A program made the translations under genes and the position numbers. From Streptomyces sp. NBC_00162 (GTDB lineage Bacteria; Actinomycetota; Actinomycetes; Streptomycetales; Streptomycetaceae): DNA of 64,000 bases. The notes below the pieces were generated by a model. That model was not told the DNA's origin. It did no database searches and saw only the letters and a program-made list of their open reading frames with translations. The stretch spans positions 4,960,001 through 5,024,000 of the forward strand of contig NZ_CP102509.1 of the NCBI RefSeq assembly GCF_024611995.1. Reading direction: 5' to 3'. Positions 43,032 through 51,884 of the stretch are shown piece by piece (the stretch's first letter is position 1; each line of letters begins with the position of its first letter).

Positions 43032-43508
43032 GTGGCCGGACGCGGAGAGAAGTTCAAGCAGCGGGCGACGCTCTGCCTCGCCGTGACGGCCATAGCCGCC
43101 GGCATCTTCTTCTTCGTCGGCATGGCCTCCCAGAAGCCGGCCGGCTGGGGCGCCGCCTACGCCTTCGGCTCCCCGGCCACCGTCGAACTGCCCTCGCGCT
43201 GCGGTACGGAGACCTTCGTCCGCGGCGGCAGCGGGAGCCGCGGCACCGCCAAGTGCGACGGCACCCGGTGGACCGCCGGCGGCACGTCGCACACCGGCAC
43301 GCTCTACGCGTACGCCGACGAGATCACGAAGGACGGCAGCGGAAAGCTCGCCTTCACCGGGCAGGCCCGCGGCCTCGGCGACCGGGTCTACGGCAAGCCT
43401 GAAACCTGGGAGACCGCCCTCCACCTGGCCACCCTCGGCGTCGCCGCCCTGGGCCTGCTCGGCCTCCTGCTCTCGGCGGTGGCCGCCCCGTTCGGCTCGC
43501 GCCGCTGA
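43032..43508 (+). CDS. Small exported/membrane protein, two helices
   Basis: This 158-residue protein from GTG 43032 (GGGGGG upstream) has a first helix at residues 12-30 (LCLAVTAIAAGIFFFVGMAS). A 90-residue external part with a likely disulfide follows (PSRCGTETF and GTAKCDGTRW), then a last helix (ALHLATLGVAALGLLGLLLS). I do not recognise the family. It stands alone between divergent lipase and convergent AraC genes. Confidence 0.65.
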   Translation: MAGRGEKFKQRATLCLAVTAIAAGIFFFVGMASQKPAGWGAAYAFGSPATVELPSRCGTETFVRGGSGSRGTAKCDGTRWTAGGTSHTGTLYAYADEITKDGSGKLAFTGQARGLGDRVYGKPETWETALHLATLGVAALGLLGLLLSAVAAPFGSRR

Positions 43509-43535
43509 TCCTCGCCGGTCCGGAGCCATTGCCGG

Positions 43536-43561
43536 GCGCGGGGTCTGGGGCGGAGCCCCAG
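43536..43561. repeat. Single copy of a dispersed GC-rich element
   Basis: This 26-base segment with core GTCTGGGGCGGAGCCCCAG is identical to 58604-58629, where it forms part of a large inverted repeat. The inner CTGGGGC/GCCCCAG can fold as a hairpin. It lies between the convergent 43032 and AraC genes, so it may act as a terminator. Confidence 0.6.
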
Positions 43562-43563
43562 TT

Positions 43564-44574
43564 CTAGCCGCCGGAGGCCATTCGGTAGGCGCCCGGGGTC
43601 GTGCCCGTCCAGCGGCGGAAGGCGCGGTGGAAGGCCGTGTCCTCCGAGAAGCCCAGCCGGGCCGCGAGTTCCGCGATCGGCTCGCCGCTCTCCGCCAGGC
43701 CCGCGATCGCCGCGTCCCGCCGGACGTGGTCCTTCAGCTGCTGGAAGGAGGTCCCCTCCTGCTGGAGGCGGCGCCGCAGCGTCGCCGGGGACACCGCGAG
43801 GCGCGCCGCCACCTCCCCGAGCGCGGGCAGCCGCGGTGAACCGCGCAGCTGCTGGGTCAGGGTCCGGCGGACCTGTTCCGCGACCGTGGTCCCGTACTCC
43901 GGCCGCGACAGCAGGTCGAAGGGGGCGCGGCGCAGCATCGCGTCGAGCGCGGGCTCGTCCCGTACGAGCGGCGCGGTCAGCCAGTGCGCGTCGAACGCGG
44001 CGCCCGTACGGGTCTCCCCGAAGCGGACCGGGCAGTCGAAGAGGATCTCGTACTCGTCCTTGTGCGGCGGCGGGGGATAGGCGAAGGCGGCGTACGCGAG
44101 CGGGATGCGCCGGCCGATCAGCCAGCTGCTCAGCCGGTGCCAGATGGCCAGCACGCACTCGGTGAGGAATCGCTCCTCGTCCCGGGCGAAGTCGTTGCGC
44201 ACGGTGAACCGGGCCTCGGCGCCCGCGACTTCGAGCGCCAGCTCGGGTCCGCCCGGGAATAGCCCGTAGAAGGCGGCCGCGCGTTCCATGGCCGCGCCCA
44301 GGTCCCGGCAGCCGAGCGAGGCGTAGCACATCATCGCGAAGGTGCCGGGGCGGCTGGGGACCGGACTGAGGCCGAGGAACTCGTCCTGCGTGGTCCGGTA
44401 CAGCGCGCGGAACAGGCGGGCGAACTGCGCGGGCGTGATCCGGGCCCGGTCGTCGCCCAGCAGCAGCGGCGGGATCTGCGCCTCCTGGAGCAGCGGCACG
44501 GTGTCGATGCCGCTGCCGCGGGCCCCCGCGAGCACGGCCCGCACATGGTGCACGGTGATCGTCCGCCTCCCCAT
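43564..44574 (-). CDS. AraC-family regulator with arabinose-binding-type N-terminus
   Basis: This 336-residue protein starts at ATG 44574. The N-terminal 200 residues are the OruR/ArgR-like arabinose_bd domain (PAQFARLFRALYRTTQDEFL, GTFAMMCYASLGCRDLGAAM). The C-terminal domain is a double AraC helix-turn-helix (LAVSPATLRRRLQQEGTSFQ, AARLGFSEDTAFHRAFRRWT). This class often controls fatty-acid or lipid metabolism. The acyl-CoA ligase gene at 45080 is close by and could be a target. Confidence 0.9.
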   Translation of the reverse strand: MGRRTITVHHVRAVLAGARGSGIDTVPLLQEAQIPPLLLGDDRARITPAQFARLFRALYRTTQDEFLGLSPVPSRPGTFAMMCYASLGCRDLGAAMERAAAFYGLFPGGPELALEVAGAEARFTVRNDFARDEERFLTECVLAIWHRLSSWLIGRRIPLAYAAFAYPPPPHKDEYEILFDCPVRFGETRTGAAFDAHWLTAPLVRDEPALDAMLRRAPFDLLSRPEYGTTVAEQVRRTLTQQLRGSPRLPALGEVAARLAVSPATLRRRLQQEGTSFQQLKDHVRRDAAIAGLAESGEPIAELAARLGFSEDTAFHRAFRRWTGTTPGAYRMASGG

Positions 44575-44627
44575 GGTCCGACGGTAGCTCCCCGCGCCGC
44601 CGCGCGATACGGAAGCGGCGGCCTCGG

Positions 44628-44903
44628 CTAATGCCGTATGAGCAGCAACGCCAACTGCCAGGCCAGCACCGCGTGCACGAGCAGGCAGGTGCCCCAGGCG
44701 CGCCCGCGCGATCCGTGGCGCGCCACCGCGACCCATCCGGCCGCCACCAGCACGGCGGCCAGGATCCACAGGGCCCAGCAGGCGATGAGCCACGCGCCGG
44801 TGGGCTCCGCGAAGAGCCGGATGACCGCGGGCGGCGCGAGCACCAGGAGGGGAACGCCCCACGTGCCCTCGGTGGCGGTGCGAGGAGAACGCGTATCGGA
44901 CAT
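44628..44903 (-). CDS. Small membrane protein (91 residues), unknown
   Basis: It starts at ATG 44903 with GGAGG eight bases upstream. It has three hydrophobic segments (VPLLVLAPPAVIRLF, WLIACWALWILAAVLVAAGW, LLVHAVLAWQLALLLI) with a basic loop between the last two. No family is recognised. It lies just upstream of the AraC gene, same direction, with 53 bp between. Confidence 0.6.
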   Translation of the reverse strand: MSDTRSPRTATEGTWGVPLLVLAPPAVIRLFAEPTGAWLIACWALWILAAVLVAAGWVAVARHGSRGRAWGTCLLVHAVLAWQLALLLIRH

Positions 44904-45079
44904 CGGTGAAACCTCCGTGTCGCCTTACCTGAAAATCCCACTCTGTCATCCGCAACGGTCGGGCGGACGGCGGGTGTTCGTGAGCGATCCGGTCAGTGGG
45001 GGTGACGCTTCCGGTCATGCCCTTCGGGCGCCGCGGCTGCCTAGCGTCGGGGGTCACCAACTCCCGGGGAGGGCATGCG

Positions 45080-46816
45080 ATGGACGTCGACGGCCGGCCG
45101 AGCACGCTGGCGCAGTTCACCCAGTGGACCGAGGAGCGGTACGGGCCGGAGATCGCCCTCCGGTTCCGGGCGCCGGGAGACGGCGGCTGGCAGACCCGCA
45201 CGTACGGGGAACTGGGCGCGGAGGTACGGGCCGTCGGGCGGGCGCTGCTCGGGATGGGGGTGGCCGCGGGCGAGCGGGTGGCCGTACTGGCGGAGACCCG
45301 GCCGCAGTGGACGTACACCCACTTCGGGGTGCTGGCGGCGGGCGCGGTCCTCGTCCCCGTGTATCCGACGGCGGGGGAGGAGGAGCTCGCCTGGGTGCTG
45401 GCGGACTCCGAGGCGGTGGTCGTGGTCTGCGACGACGCGGCGCAGGCGCAACGGGTCGAGGCGCTGCGGGCCGAACTTCCCGCGCTGCGGGCGGTGGTGG
45501 GGATGGACGCACTGCCGTCCCTGCCGCAGGCCCCGGAGGCCGAACTCCTCGCGCGCGCGGCGGCCGTCGCGCCCGGGGCGGACGCGTCGATCGTCTACAC
45601 CTCGGGCACCACGGGCCTGCCGAAGGGCTGCCGCCTCACCCACGGGAACCTCGGCGCGATCCAGGACGCCACCCTCCCGCTGATCAGGGGCGGCCCGGGG
45701 GACTCGACGTACCTCTACCTGCCGCTCGCGCACCTGCTGGCACAGCTGATCCAGTTCTCGACGCTGCTGGAGGGCGGGGAGCTCTGCTACTTCGGCGGCA
45801 GGATCGAGGACGTGCTGGCGGAGCTGGCGGTGGTCCGCCCGACCCATCTCCCTTCCGTGCCCCGGCTGTTCGAGAAGCTCCACTCGGTGGTGCTGTCCCT
45901 GGCGGAGGCCCGGGAGGGCGGCCGGGAACGCCTCGAGGAGGCGGTACGGCTGGGCGTGCTGGCGGCGGAGGGCCGGCTGCCGGAATCCCGGCGGGAGGAG
46001 TACGAGGCGGCCGAGAAATCGCTGTACTCCCTGGTCCGGGGCGCGTTCGGGGGCCGCCTGAAGTGGGCGCTCACCGGCGGCGCCCCGATCGCCCCGGCGA
46101 CCCTGGACCTGCTGCGGGCCTGCGGGATCGCGGTGTACGAGGGGTACGGGATGACGGAGTCGGGCGGTGTCATCTCCCTCAACCACCCGGACGCGGTGCG
46201 GTACGGGACGGTGGGGCGCCCGATCGCGGGCTGCGAGGTGCGGATCGCGGAGGACGGGGAGGTGCTGGCGCGGGGGGCGATGGTGTTCCCGGGCTACCAC
46301 GCGAACGAGAAGGCGACGGCGGAGGCGCTGGACCCGGAGGGCTGGCTGCACACCGGCGACCTGGGCGAACTGGACGCCGAGGGGTACCTGCGGATCACCG
46401 GCCGGAAGAAGGAGATCGTCATCACCTCGGCGGGGAAGAACCTCACCCCGACGGAGGTCGAGTTCGCCATCCAGCGCTCGCGCTACGTCTCCCGCGCGGT
46501 GATGATCGGCGACCGCCGGCCGCACCCGGTGGCCCTGATCACCCTGGACGCGGAGGAGATCGGGGCCTGGGCGGCCCGCGAGGGCCACGACCTGGGCGCC
46601 GCCCCATCCACCCACCCGGCGGTCCGCGCCCTGATCGAGGCGGCCGTGACGGAGGCCAACGCCACGGTCTCCCGCCCGGCCCGCATCCGGGCCTTCCACG
46701 TCCTCCCCGAGGACTTCACGATCGCCTCGGGGACCCTGACCCCGACGCTGAAGCTCCGGCGGAGGGCGGTGGCGGAGCGGTACGCGGGGGAGATCGAGGG
46801 CTTGTACGGGGGGTGA
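45080..46816 (+). CDS. Long-chain acyl-CoA synthetase (FAA1-type), second copy
   Basis: This is 578 residues from ATG 45080 with GGGGAGGG upstream. Motifs are IVYTSGTTGLPKGCRLTHGN, YEGYGMTESGGVISLN, HTGDLGELDAEGYLRITGRK and LTPTLKLRRRAVAERY. It shares its class and architecture with the 38023 ligase but lacks that protein's 30-residue N-terminal extension. It activates carboxylic acids as CoA esters, and chain-length preference cannot be judged. The AraC-type gene upstream on the other strand is a possible regulator. Confidence 0.9.
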   Translation: MDVDGRPSTLAQFTQWTEERYGPEIALRFRAPGDGGWQTRTYGELGAEVRAVGRALLGMGVAAGERVAVLAETRPQWTYTHFGVLAAGAVLVPVYPTAGEEELAWVLADSEAVVVVCDDAAQAQRVEALRAELPALRAVVGMDALPSLPQAPEAELLARAAAVAPGADASIVYTSGTTGLPKGCRLTHGNLGAIQDATLPLIRGGPGDSTYLYLPLAHLLAQLIQFSTLLEGGELCYFGGRIEDVLAELAVVRPTHLPSVPRLFEKLHSVVLSLAEAREGGRERLEEAVRLGVLAAEGRLPESRREEYEAAEKSLYSLVRGAFGGRLKWALTGGAPIAPATLDLLRACGIAVYEGYGMTESGGVISLNHPDAVRYGTVGRPIAGCEVRIAEDGEVLARGAMVFPGYHANEKATAEALDPEGWLHTGDLGELDAEGYLRITGRKKEIVITSAGKNLTPTEVEFAIQRSRYVSRAVMIGDRRPHPVALITLDAEEIGAWAAREGHDLGAAPSTHPAVRALIEAAVTEANATVSRPARIRAFHVLPEDFTIASGTLTPTLKLRRRAVAERYAGEIEGLYGG

Positions 46817-46877
46817 GGCCTTGCACCCGGCCCTGCCCGCGGGGCATGCTTCGCCGGGGCAAAGCGGAAGGATCATC

Positions 46878-47723
46878 ATGCCGGTGGACAAGCGGACCGT
46901 CGTGACCGTGGTGTTGTGTGCCGCGGCGGCATTGGGGGCTTCCGCCGCCGTGGCCGAGCTGGTGCCACCGCCCGAGGGGGTCGCGCCCGTGCGGGCGAAG
47001 GCCGCGCCGACGGGGTCGGCGACGGCTCCGTCGCGTTCGCAAGCAGCGAAGCCGCAGCTCTCGACCCCGCCCAAGAGCACCCTGCCGCCCGCCGTCACCC
47101 CTCAGCCCGGCGGGCCCGCGGCCTTCACCGGGGCCCTGTTCACGGACGGCCTGGACAGCGACCACTTCTGCACCGCGACCGTGGTGCAGAGCCCCGGCCG
47201 GAACCTGATCGTCACCGCCGGGCACTGCCTGCTCGACGGGGACCAGGGCGGCGGCACCGCCGTCTTCGCACCTGCATACGCCAACGGGGTCGCCCCGTAC
47301 GGCACATGGAAGCTCGAGGAAGCCTTCGAGGACGACCGCTGGGCCGAGGGCACGGACGACAGCTACGACCTCGCCTTCGCCCGCCTGGCCCCCGACGCCA
47401 CGGGCCGGTCCATCGAGGACGTGACCGGTGCGGCCGTGCTGGACACCAGCGGCCGCTCGGGTGAGGAGGTCACCGTCACCGGTTACCCCGCCGACCGCAA
47501 GGTTCCCCGTACCTGCACGGCGGTCACCGTCCGCGAGAGCGCGACCGAACAGCGCTTCGACTGCGCCGATTTCCCCGGCGGCACCAGCGGCAGCGCGTGG
47601 ATCGCCCGGGACGGCAAGATCATCGGCATCCTGACGGGCGGCGACACCGACGACGTGTCGACCAGCACCGTCCTCGGCGAGTACGCCGCCTCGCTGTACG
47701 CCAAGGCCACCGCCAAGCGCTGA
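46878..47723 (+). CDS. Secreted trypsin-like serine protease
   Basis: This 281-residue protein from ATG 46878 (GGAAGGA upstream) has a signal peptide (VVTVVLCAAAALGASAAVAE) and a Pro/Thr-rich region to about residue 75. The S1-type triad is visible: His in LIVTAGHCLLDG, Asp in DDSYDLAFARLA, Ser in FPGGTSGSAWIAR. A cysteine pair near the His (FCTATVV, GHC) matches the family's usual disulfide. It is probably a free extracellular protease. Confidence 0.9.
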   Translation: MPVDKRTVVTVVLCAAAALGASAAVAELVPPPEGVAPVRAKAAPTGSATAPSRSQAAKPQLSTPPKSTLPPAVTPQPGGPAAFTGALFTDGLDSDHFCTATVVQSPGRNLIVTAGHCLLDGDQGGGTAVFAPAYANGVAPYGTWKLEEAFEDDRWAEGTDDSYDLAFARLAPDATGRSIEDVTGAAVLDTSGRSGEEVTVTGYPADRKVPRTCTAVTVRESATEQRFDCADFPGGTSGSAWIARDGKIIGILTGGDTDDVSTSTVLGEYAASLYAKATAKR

Positions 47724-47747
47724 GCGGTCACCGCGTCCTGGACTGGG

Positions 47748-48188
47748 CTAGGTGACCAGTCCCAAGTGGACCGGCTCGGCAGGGGCGTTCGCCAGGAGGT
47801 CCGGCAGGCGCGGCGGCCACAGCGGTTCGCCGAGGGTGGCCAGGTGCTGCGGGGAGAGCCACTGCCAGTGGATGCCGGGATACTCCGGCACCGGATCGCG
47901 GTGCGGGCCCGTCGTGAGGTAGATGTGCTCGTGCTGGCGGACCGGGATCCCCTGGTGCGTGAAGTCGTGCTCCCAGGTGCACAGCAGCCGCCCGGGCTCC
48001 ACGTCGGTCCAGCCGGTCTCCTCGCGCAGCTCGCGCCGTACGCACTCCTCGGGGCTCTCGCCGGGGTCGATCCCCCCGCCGGGCGGCAGCCAGTGGATGC
48101 CGACCTCCACGTTGTCCTCGCGGAAGAGGAACACCGACCCGGCGGGGGACAGGATGACAACGCGCGCTGCGTGACGTGGAGTTCTCAT
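47748..48188 (-). CDS. NUDIX hydrolase
   Basis: This is a 146-residue protein with the complete Nudix box, beginning GGGIDPGESPEECVRRELRE and ending with ETGWTDV. It hydrolyses a nucleoside diphosphate linked to some moiety, and the exact substrate cannot be inferred. It is convergent with the protease gene. The permease gene follows 39 bp downstream on the same strand. Confidence 0.92.
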   Translation of the reverse strand: MRTPRHAARVVILSPAGSVFLFREDNVEVGIHWLPPGGGIDPGESPEECVRRELREETGWTDVEPGRLLCTWEHDFTHQGIPVRQHEHIYLTTGPHRDPVPEYPGIHWQWLSPQHLATLGEPLWPPRLPDLLANAPAEPVHLGLVT

Positions 48189-48227
48189 CGAATCAGCCTA
48201 CGCCGGTGATCCCTCCCGGCGTCCGGG

Positions 48228-49469
48228 TTATCCCGCCGCCAGCGCCAGCGTGGGGGACAGCCGGGCCGCCCGGACCGCCGGGTAGAGGCCGGCCAGGGTG
48301 CCGATCGCCAGGGTGGCCGCGAAGCCTCCGGTCACCGCCCAGAGGGGGACCACCCAAGGGAGGTCGCCCGCCCGGGCGTAGACGGCCGTGGCCGCCGCGC
48401 CCAGGGCGATGCCCGCCAGGCCTCCGAGCCCGGACAGCAGCAGGGACTCCGTCACGAACTGGATCCGGATCTGCCCCTTCGTGGCCCCCAGCGAGCGGCG
48501 CAGGCCGATCTCGTGGCGGCGTTCCAGCACCGAGATGATCATGGTGTTGGCGACGCCGACCCCGCCCACCAGCAGTGCGATCCCGCCCAGCCCCAGCAGC
48601 AGGGTGCTGAAGGCGCCCTCCGTGGCCGCCTTCGCCTGGAGGGCCGCCGAGGGGTCGGTGACCGCGACCGCGCTCGGCGTCTGGGGGGTGGCCGTCGGGG
48701 CGATCAGGTTCCGCACCTGCGCCACCCGGTCGTCCGCCGACCGTTCGTACACCGCCGTCGGGTGCCCGTCGAAGCCCAGCAGCCGCTCTGCCGCGTCCCA
48801 GCCGATCAGCGCCGAGCGCTCGATCTCCGGAGCCAGCGGAACCGGCGCCAGGATGCCGATCACCGTGAAGTACCGGCCGCCGATGAACACCTGCTGGCCC
48901 GGCTCGGTGATGCCCAGGCGCCGCGCCGAGACGTCGCCGAGCACCACCGACGGATAGCGGCCGGTGGCCTCGTTGAGCCAGGTGCCGCTGTCCGTCCGGG
49001 CGCGCAGCGTGCCCAGCAGATCGTCCTTGGCCGCCTTCAGCACGATCCCGCCCGTCTCCTCCGCGGGGATGTTCTCCGAGCGGCGTACGGACTCGCCCAC
49101 ATCGCCGGTGGTGCCGACCGACTCGACCCCCTGGATGCGGGAGATCATGCCCGGGGCGTCCTTGGGCAGTTTGGTGTCCTGCCCGGTGAACATCCCCTGC
49201 CCGGGCGTCGCGACCAGCATGTTCGTACCGAGCCGGTCCAGCTCGCGCAGCAGCTTGGCCTGGCTGGAGGAGGAGATCCCGACCACCGCGATCATCGTCG
49301 CGATGCCGATGGCGATGCCGAGCGCGGACAGGAACACCCGCATCGGGCGCGAGCGCAAACCGGCCGAACCGACGTGCAGGACGTCGCGGGGGGACAGCCT
49401 CGGCGGGGTCAGCCGCCCGGCACGACGGGCCGTACGGGTTCGGGTACGGGTGCGCGCACGGCTCATCAC
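48228..49469 (-). CDS. MacB-like ABC transporter permease
   Basis: This 413-residue protein has the MacB/FtsX arrangement: a first helix after a basic start (RVFLSALGIAIGIATMIAVV), a large extracytoplasmic domain of about 200 residues, then three helices (LLLGLGGIALLVGGVGVANT, LLLSGLGGLAGIALGAAATA, WAVTGGFAATLAIGTLAGLY). The cytoplasmic loop has ERRHEIGLRRSLGATKGQIR. It overlaps the ATPase gene by four bases. With the ATPase, the adaptor and the lipoprotein upstream it forms one export unit, probably for peptides, antibiotics or lipids. Confidence 0.9.
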   Translation of the reverse strand: MMSRARTRTRTRTARRAGRLTPPRLSPRDVLHVGSAGLRSRPMRVFLSALGIAIGIATMIAVVGISSSSQAKLLRELDRLGTNMLVATPGQGMFTGQDTKLPKDAPGMISRIQGVESVGTTGDVGESVRRSENIPAEETGGIVLKAAKDDLLGTLRARTDSGTWLNEATGRYPSVVLGDVSARRLGITEPGQQVFIGGRYFTVIGILAPVPLAPEIERSALIGWDAAERLLGFDGHPTAVYERSADDRVAQVRNLIAPTATPQTPSAVAVTDPSAALQAKAATEGAFSTLLLGLGGIALLVGGVGVANTMIISVLERRHEIGLRRSLGATKGQIRIQFVTESLLLSGLGGLAGIALGAAATAVYARAGDLPWVVPLWAVTGGFAATLAIGTLAGLYPAVRAARLSPTLALAAG

Positions 49470-50173
49470 GCCACCCCCGCCCCGGCCGTCGCGTTCCGTA
49501 CGTCCGCCACGATCTCGCCGTCCCGGATCCGCACCTGCCGCGGCAGGCTGGCGGCGATCTCGTGGTCGTGGGTGATCACGGCGATGGTGGCCCCGTCCGC
49601 GTTCAGCTCGTGCAGCAGCGCCATCACCGACTCCCCGGACGCCGTGTCCAGCGCGCCCGTCGGCTCGTCGGCCAGCAGCAGGTCCGGGGTGCCCGCCACG
49701 GCGCGGGCGATCGCCACCCGCTGCTTCTGCCCGCCGGACAGCTCGTGCGGCCGGTGTTCCATCCGGTCGCCGAGGCCGACCCGCTCCAGGGCCCGCTCCG
49801 CCCGGCGGCCGCGCTCGGCCCGCGAGAGGCCGGAGTAGAGCAGGCCCTCGGCGACGTTCGCCCGGGCGCTGACGCCCGGCACCAGGTGGAAGGACTGGAA
49901 GACGAAGCCGACGTGCCGGGAGCGCAGCGCCGACAGCGAGCGGTCCGAGAGGGCCGCGACGTCGTGACCGGCGATCCGCACGCCGCCCGCCGTCGGCCGG
50001 TCCAGGGTGCCGACGATGTGCAGCAGGGTGGACTTCCCGGATCCGGACGGGCCGACGATGGCCAGCAGTTCGCCGCTCGTGACGGTCAGGTCGACCCCGC
50101 GCAGGGCCGCGACCCCGCCCGGGTACTCCTTGGTGACCCCGGCCAGTTCGACCACGGGATGCGTGTGCGTCAT
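49466..50173 (-). CDS. MacB-like ABC transporter ATP-binding protein
   Basis: This is a 235-residue ATPase with Walker A GPSGSGKST (41-49), Q-loop FVFQSFHL, signature HELSGGQKQR, Walker B LLLADEPTGALD and switch His in VITHDHE. It belongs to the LolD/MacB class that powers mechanotransmission permeases. Four-base overlaps join it to both the permease and the adaptor gene. Confidence 0.94.
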   Translation of the reverse strand: MTHTHPVVELAGVTKEYPGGVAALRGVDLTVTSGELLAIVGPSGSGKSTLLHIVGTLDRPTAGGVRIAGHDVAALSDRSLSALRSRHVGFVFQSFHLVPGVSARANVAEGLLYSGLSRAERGRRAERALERVGLGDRMEHRPHELSGGQKQRVAIARAVAGTPDLLLADEPTGALDTASGESVMALLHELNADGATIAVITHDHEIAASLPRQVRIRDGEIVADVRNATAGAGVA

Positions 50174-51270
50174 AGCTTCGGGATCCCCACCTGCATGCCC
50201 TCCTTGAGGGCGTCGCCGGTCACCTCGACCCGGCCGTTGCCGAACATGCCCGGCTCCACCTTGACCTCGCGCGCCCTGCCGTCCTCGACGACCTGGACGC
50301 CGAAGCCCCCGCCGGCCAGCGCCAGCAGCGAGTTGACCGGTACGGAGAGCACGCCCTTGCGGATCTCGCCGGTCAGGCCGACCGACACCGGGGACTGGTC
50401 GGGGGCGTTGACCTCGGAGGGTTTGTCCAGCGCGACGCCCACCTCGACCTTGGCCTTCTTGTCGCCGCCGGAGCCGCCGCCGGGGCCGCCGCCTTCGTTC
50501 TTCCCGTCCGGAGCGGCCGTGCCCCCCACCGATTCGATCTTCCCGGTGACGGTGGTTCCTCCCGGCAGCCGCACGGTGACCGGCTCGCCGGTCTTCGCCG
50601 CGCCCGCCTTCGCCGCGTCCATCTGGAAGCGGACGACCCGCTCGGTGCCGGTCAGCGTCATCACGGGCTTGCCCGGCCCCGGCTCGTCACCGACGGCCGA
50701 GTCGTTCTTCCGCACCCGCTGCGGCCCCGAGGCGAAGGCGATGTCCTCCTTGGCGACCTCGCCCGTCTCCGGCATCTTGTGCGCCTTCTGCCACCGCTTG
50801 ACGGCCGTCGCCGTACCCGCCGTGAACGTGGCGTCCTCGGGGTCCAGCCCCGTCCCGTGGCCCAGCGCCTGGAGGTTGCGCTTGAGCTGCTTGACGTCCT
50901 CGCCCTTGTCCCCGGCCTTCAGCGGCCGGTACACGGGCGTGGACCCGTACATCAGGCGCACCGCCTTGCCGTTGACCTCGTACAGCCTCCCGTCCCGCTC
51001 GACCGCCGTGCCCTCGCCCGCGAGCCAGGTCAGGACGCCCGGCCCGGCCGCGTTGACCTTGCGCTCCTGCGCGTAGCCGAGGGTGCCCTCCACCTGGAGG
51101 CCCGAGCTGAGGTCGCCGCGCTGCACGGGCGCGGTGGCCGGCGGCAGGCCGTCGCCGCGCTGTTCGTTCCTGCTCTCCTGCTGCGGCTGGGCCATGACCG
51201 CGTACCCGCCGCCCGAGGCGGCGAGCACGACGGCCAGCGAACCCAGCAGCCACCTGCCGCGCCTGCTCAC
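50170..51270 (-). CDS. MacA-like efflux adaptor with peptidoglycan-binding domain
   Basis: This is 366 residues from GTG 51270, whose GTGA overlap with the lipoprotein stop matches the other joints of the operon; GTG 51288 is an alternative. An N-terminal anchor helix (LLGSLAVVLAASGGGYAVMA) is present. A PG_binding_1-like motif lies near residues 125-175 (KGEDVKQLKRNLQALGHG, TATAVKRWQKAHKMPETGEV). The rest has the beta-barrel and barrel-sandwich pattern of periplasmic adaptors (TGEPVTVRLPGGTTVTGKIE). In a Gram-positive it would bridge the membrane transporter and the wall. Confidence 0.85.
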   Translation of the reverse strand: MSRRGRWLLGSLAVVLAASGGGYAVMAQPQQESRNEQRGDGLPPATAPVQRGDLSSGLQVEGTLGYAQERKVNAAGPGVLTWLAGEGTAVERDGRLYEVNGKAVRLMYGSTPVYRPLKAGDKGEDVKQLKRNLQALGHGTGLDPEDATFTAGTATAVKRWQKAHKMPETGEVAKEDIAFASGPQRVRKNDSAVGDEPGPGKPVMTLTGTERVVRFQMDAAKAGAAKTGEPVTVRLPGGTTVTGKIESVGGTAAPDGKNEGGGPGGGSGGDKKAKVEVGVALDKPSEVNAPDQSPVSVGLTGEIRKGVLSVPVNSLLALAGGGFGVQVVEDGRAREVKVEPGMFGNGRVEVTGDALKEGMQVGIPKL

Positions 51271-51794
51271 GAGCGGGCCGCTTCGCACTTCTTCTGGGCG
51301 TCCTCGAAGGCCTTCTCCTGGCCCTGGGGTATCTCGATGCCGGTCCGCGCGCCGCCGTTGTACTCAGGGTCCTTGAGCTGGATCCCGTTCTCGCGCATGC
51401 AGCGGATCCACTTGAGCTCCTTGTCCTTCTCCTCCTGGGTGGGCTCCTTGCCCGAGCCCGGGCCGCCCATCCCGCAGGCCTTCATGGCCTCCTGCATCTT
51501 CTCCGGGTCGACGCCGCCGCCGACCGTCATCCCGCGCGGGTCCTGGCCGGGCTTGGGGTCGGGCGCGTCTATGCCGTGCTCGCGCAGGCACTGGCGCATC
51601 TTCACGGCGTTGTCCGCGTCCGTACCCGATCCGGAGCCCGAGCCGCCGCCGGAGCCGCCGGACGCGGAGTCCTTCTTCTCGCCGCCCGAGCCGCCCGAGC
51701 CGCCCGAGCCGCCCGAGCCGTTCGCGCACCCGGTGACGGCGAGGGTGAGGCCGGTGATGGCCACGGCCGTGGTCATGATGAGGGATCGCTTCAT
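51267..51794 (-). CDS. Lipoprotein with two RC-x-RE-x-GI repeats
   Basis: This 175-residue protein starts at ATG 51794. It has a lipobox AVTGC, then a Gly/Ser linker (GSGGSGGSGGSGGEKKDSAS) that holds the domain away from the membrane. The mature domain contains an internal repeat: MRQCLREHGIDAPDPK and later WIRCMRENGIQLKDPE. Each is followed by a further cysteine (MKACGM, QKKCEA), so two disulfide-bonded units are likely. This family often accompanies MacAB-like genes in Streptomyces. It is the first gene of the exporter operon, divergent from the two-component system. Confidence 0.75.
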   Translation of the reverse strand: MKRSLIMTTAVAITGLTLAVTGCANGSGGSGGSGGSGGEKKDSASGGSGGGSGSGSGTDADNAVKMRQCLREHGIDAPDPKPGQDPRGMTVGGGVDPEKMQEAMKACGMGGPGSGKEPTQEEKDKELKWIRCMRENGIQLKDPEYNGGARTGIEIPQGQEKAFEDAQKKCEAARS

Positions 51795-51884
51795 GGGCCC
51801 GACCCTGCGGCAAAGGGCCCTTTCGCTTCCCTCTCCCACCGTGCTTACAACGCCGAAATGCCGATCTCCGGTAGAGAGGACGGC

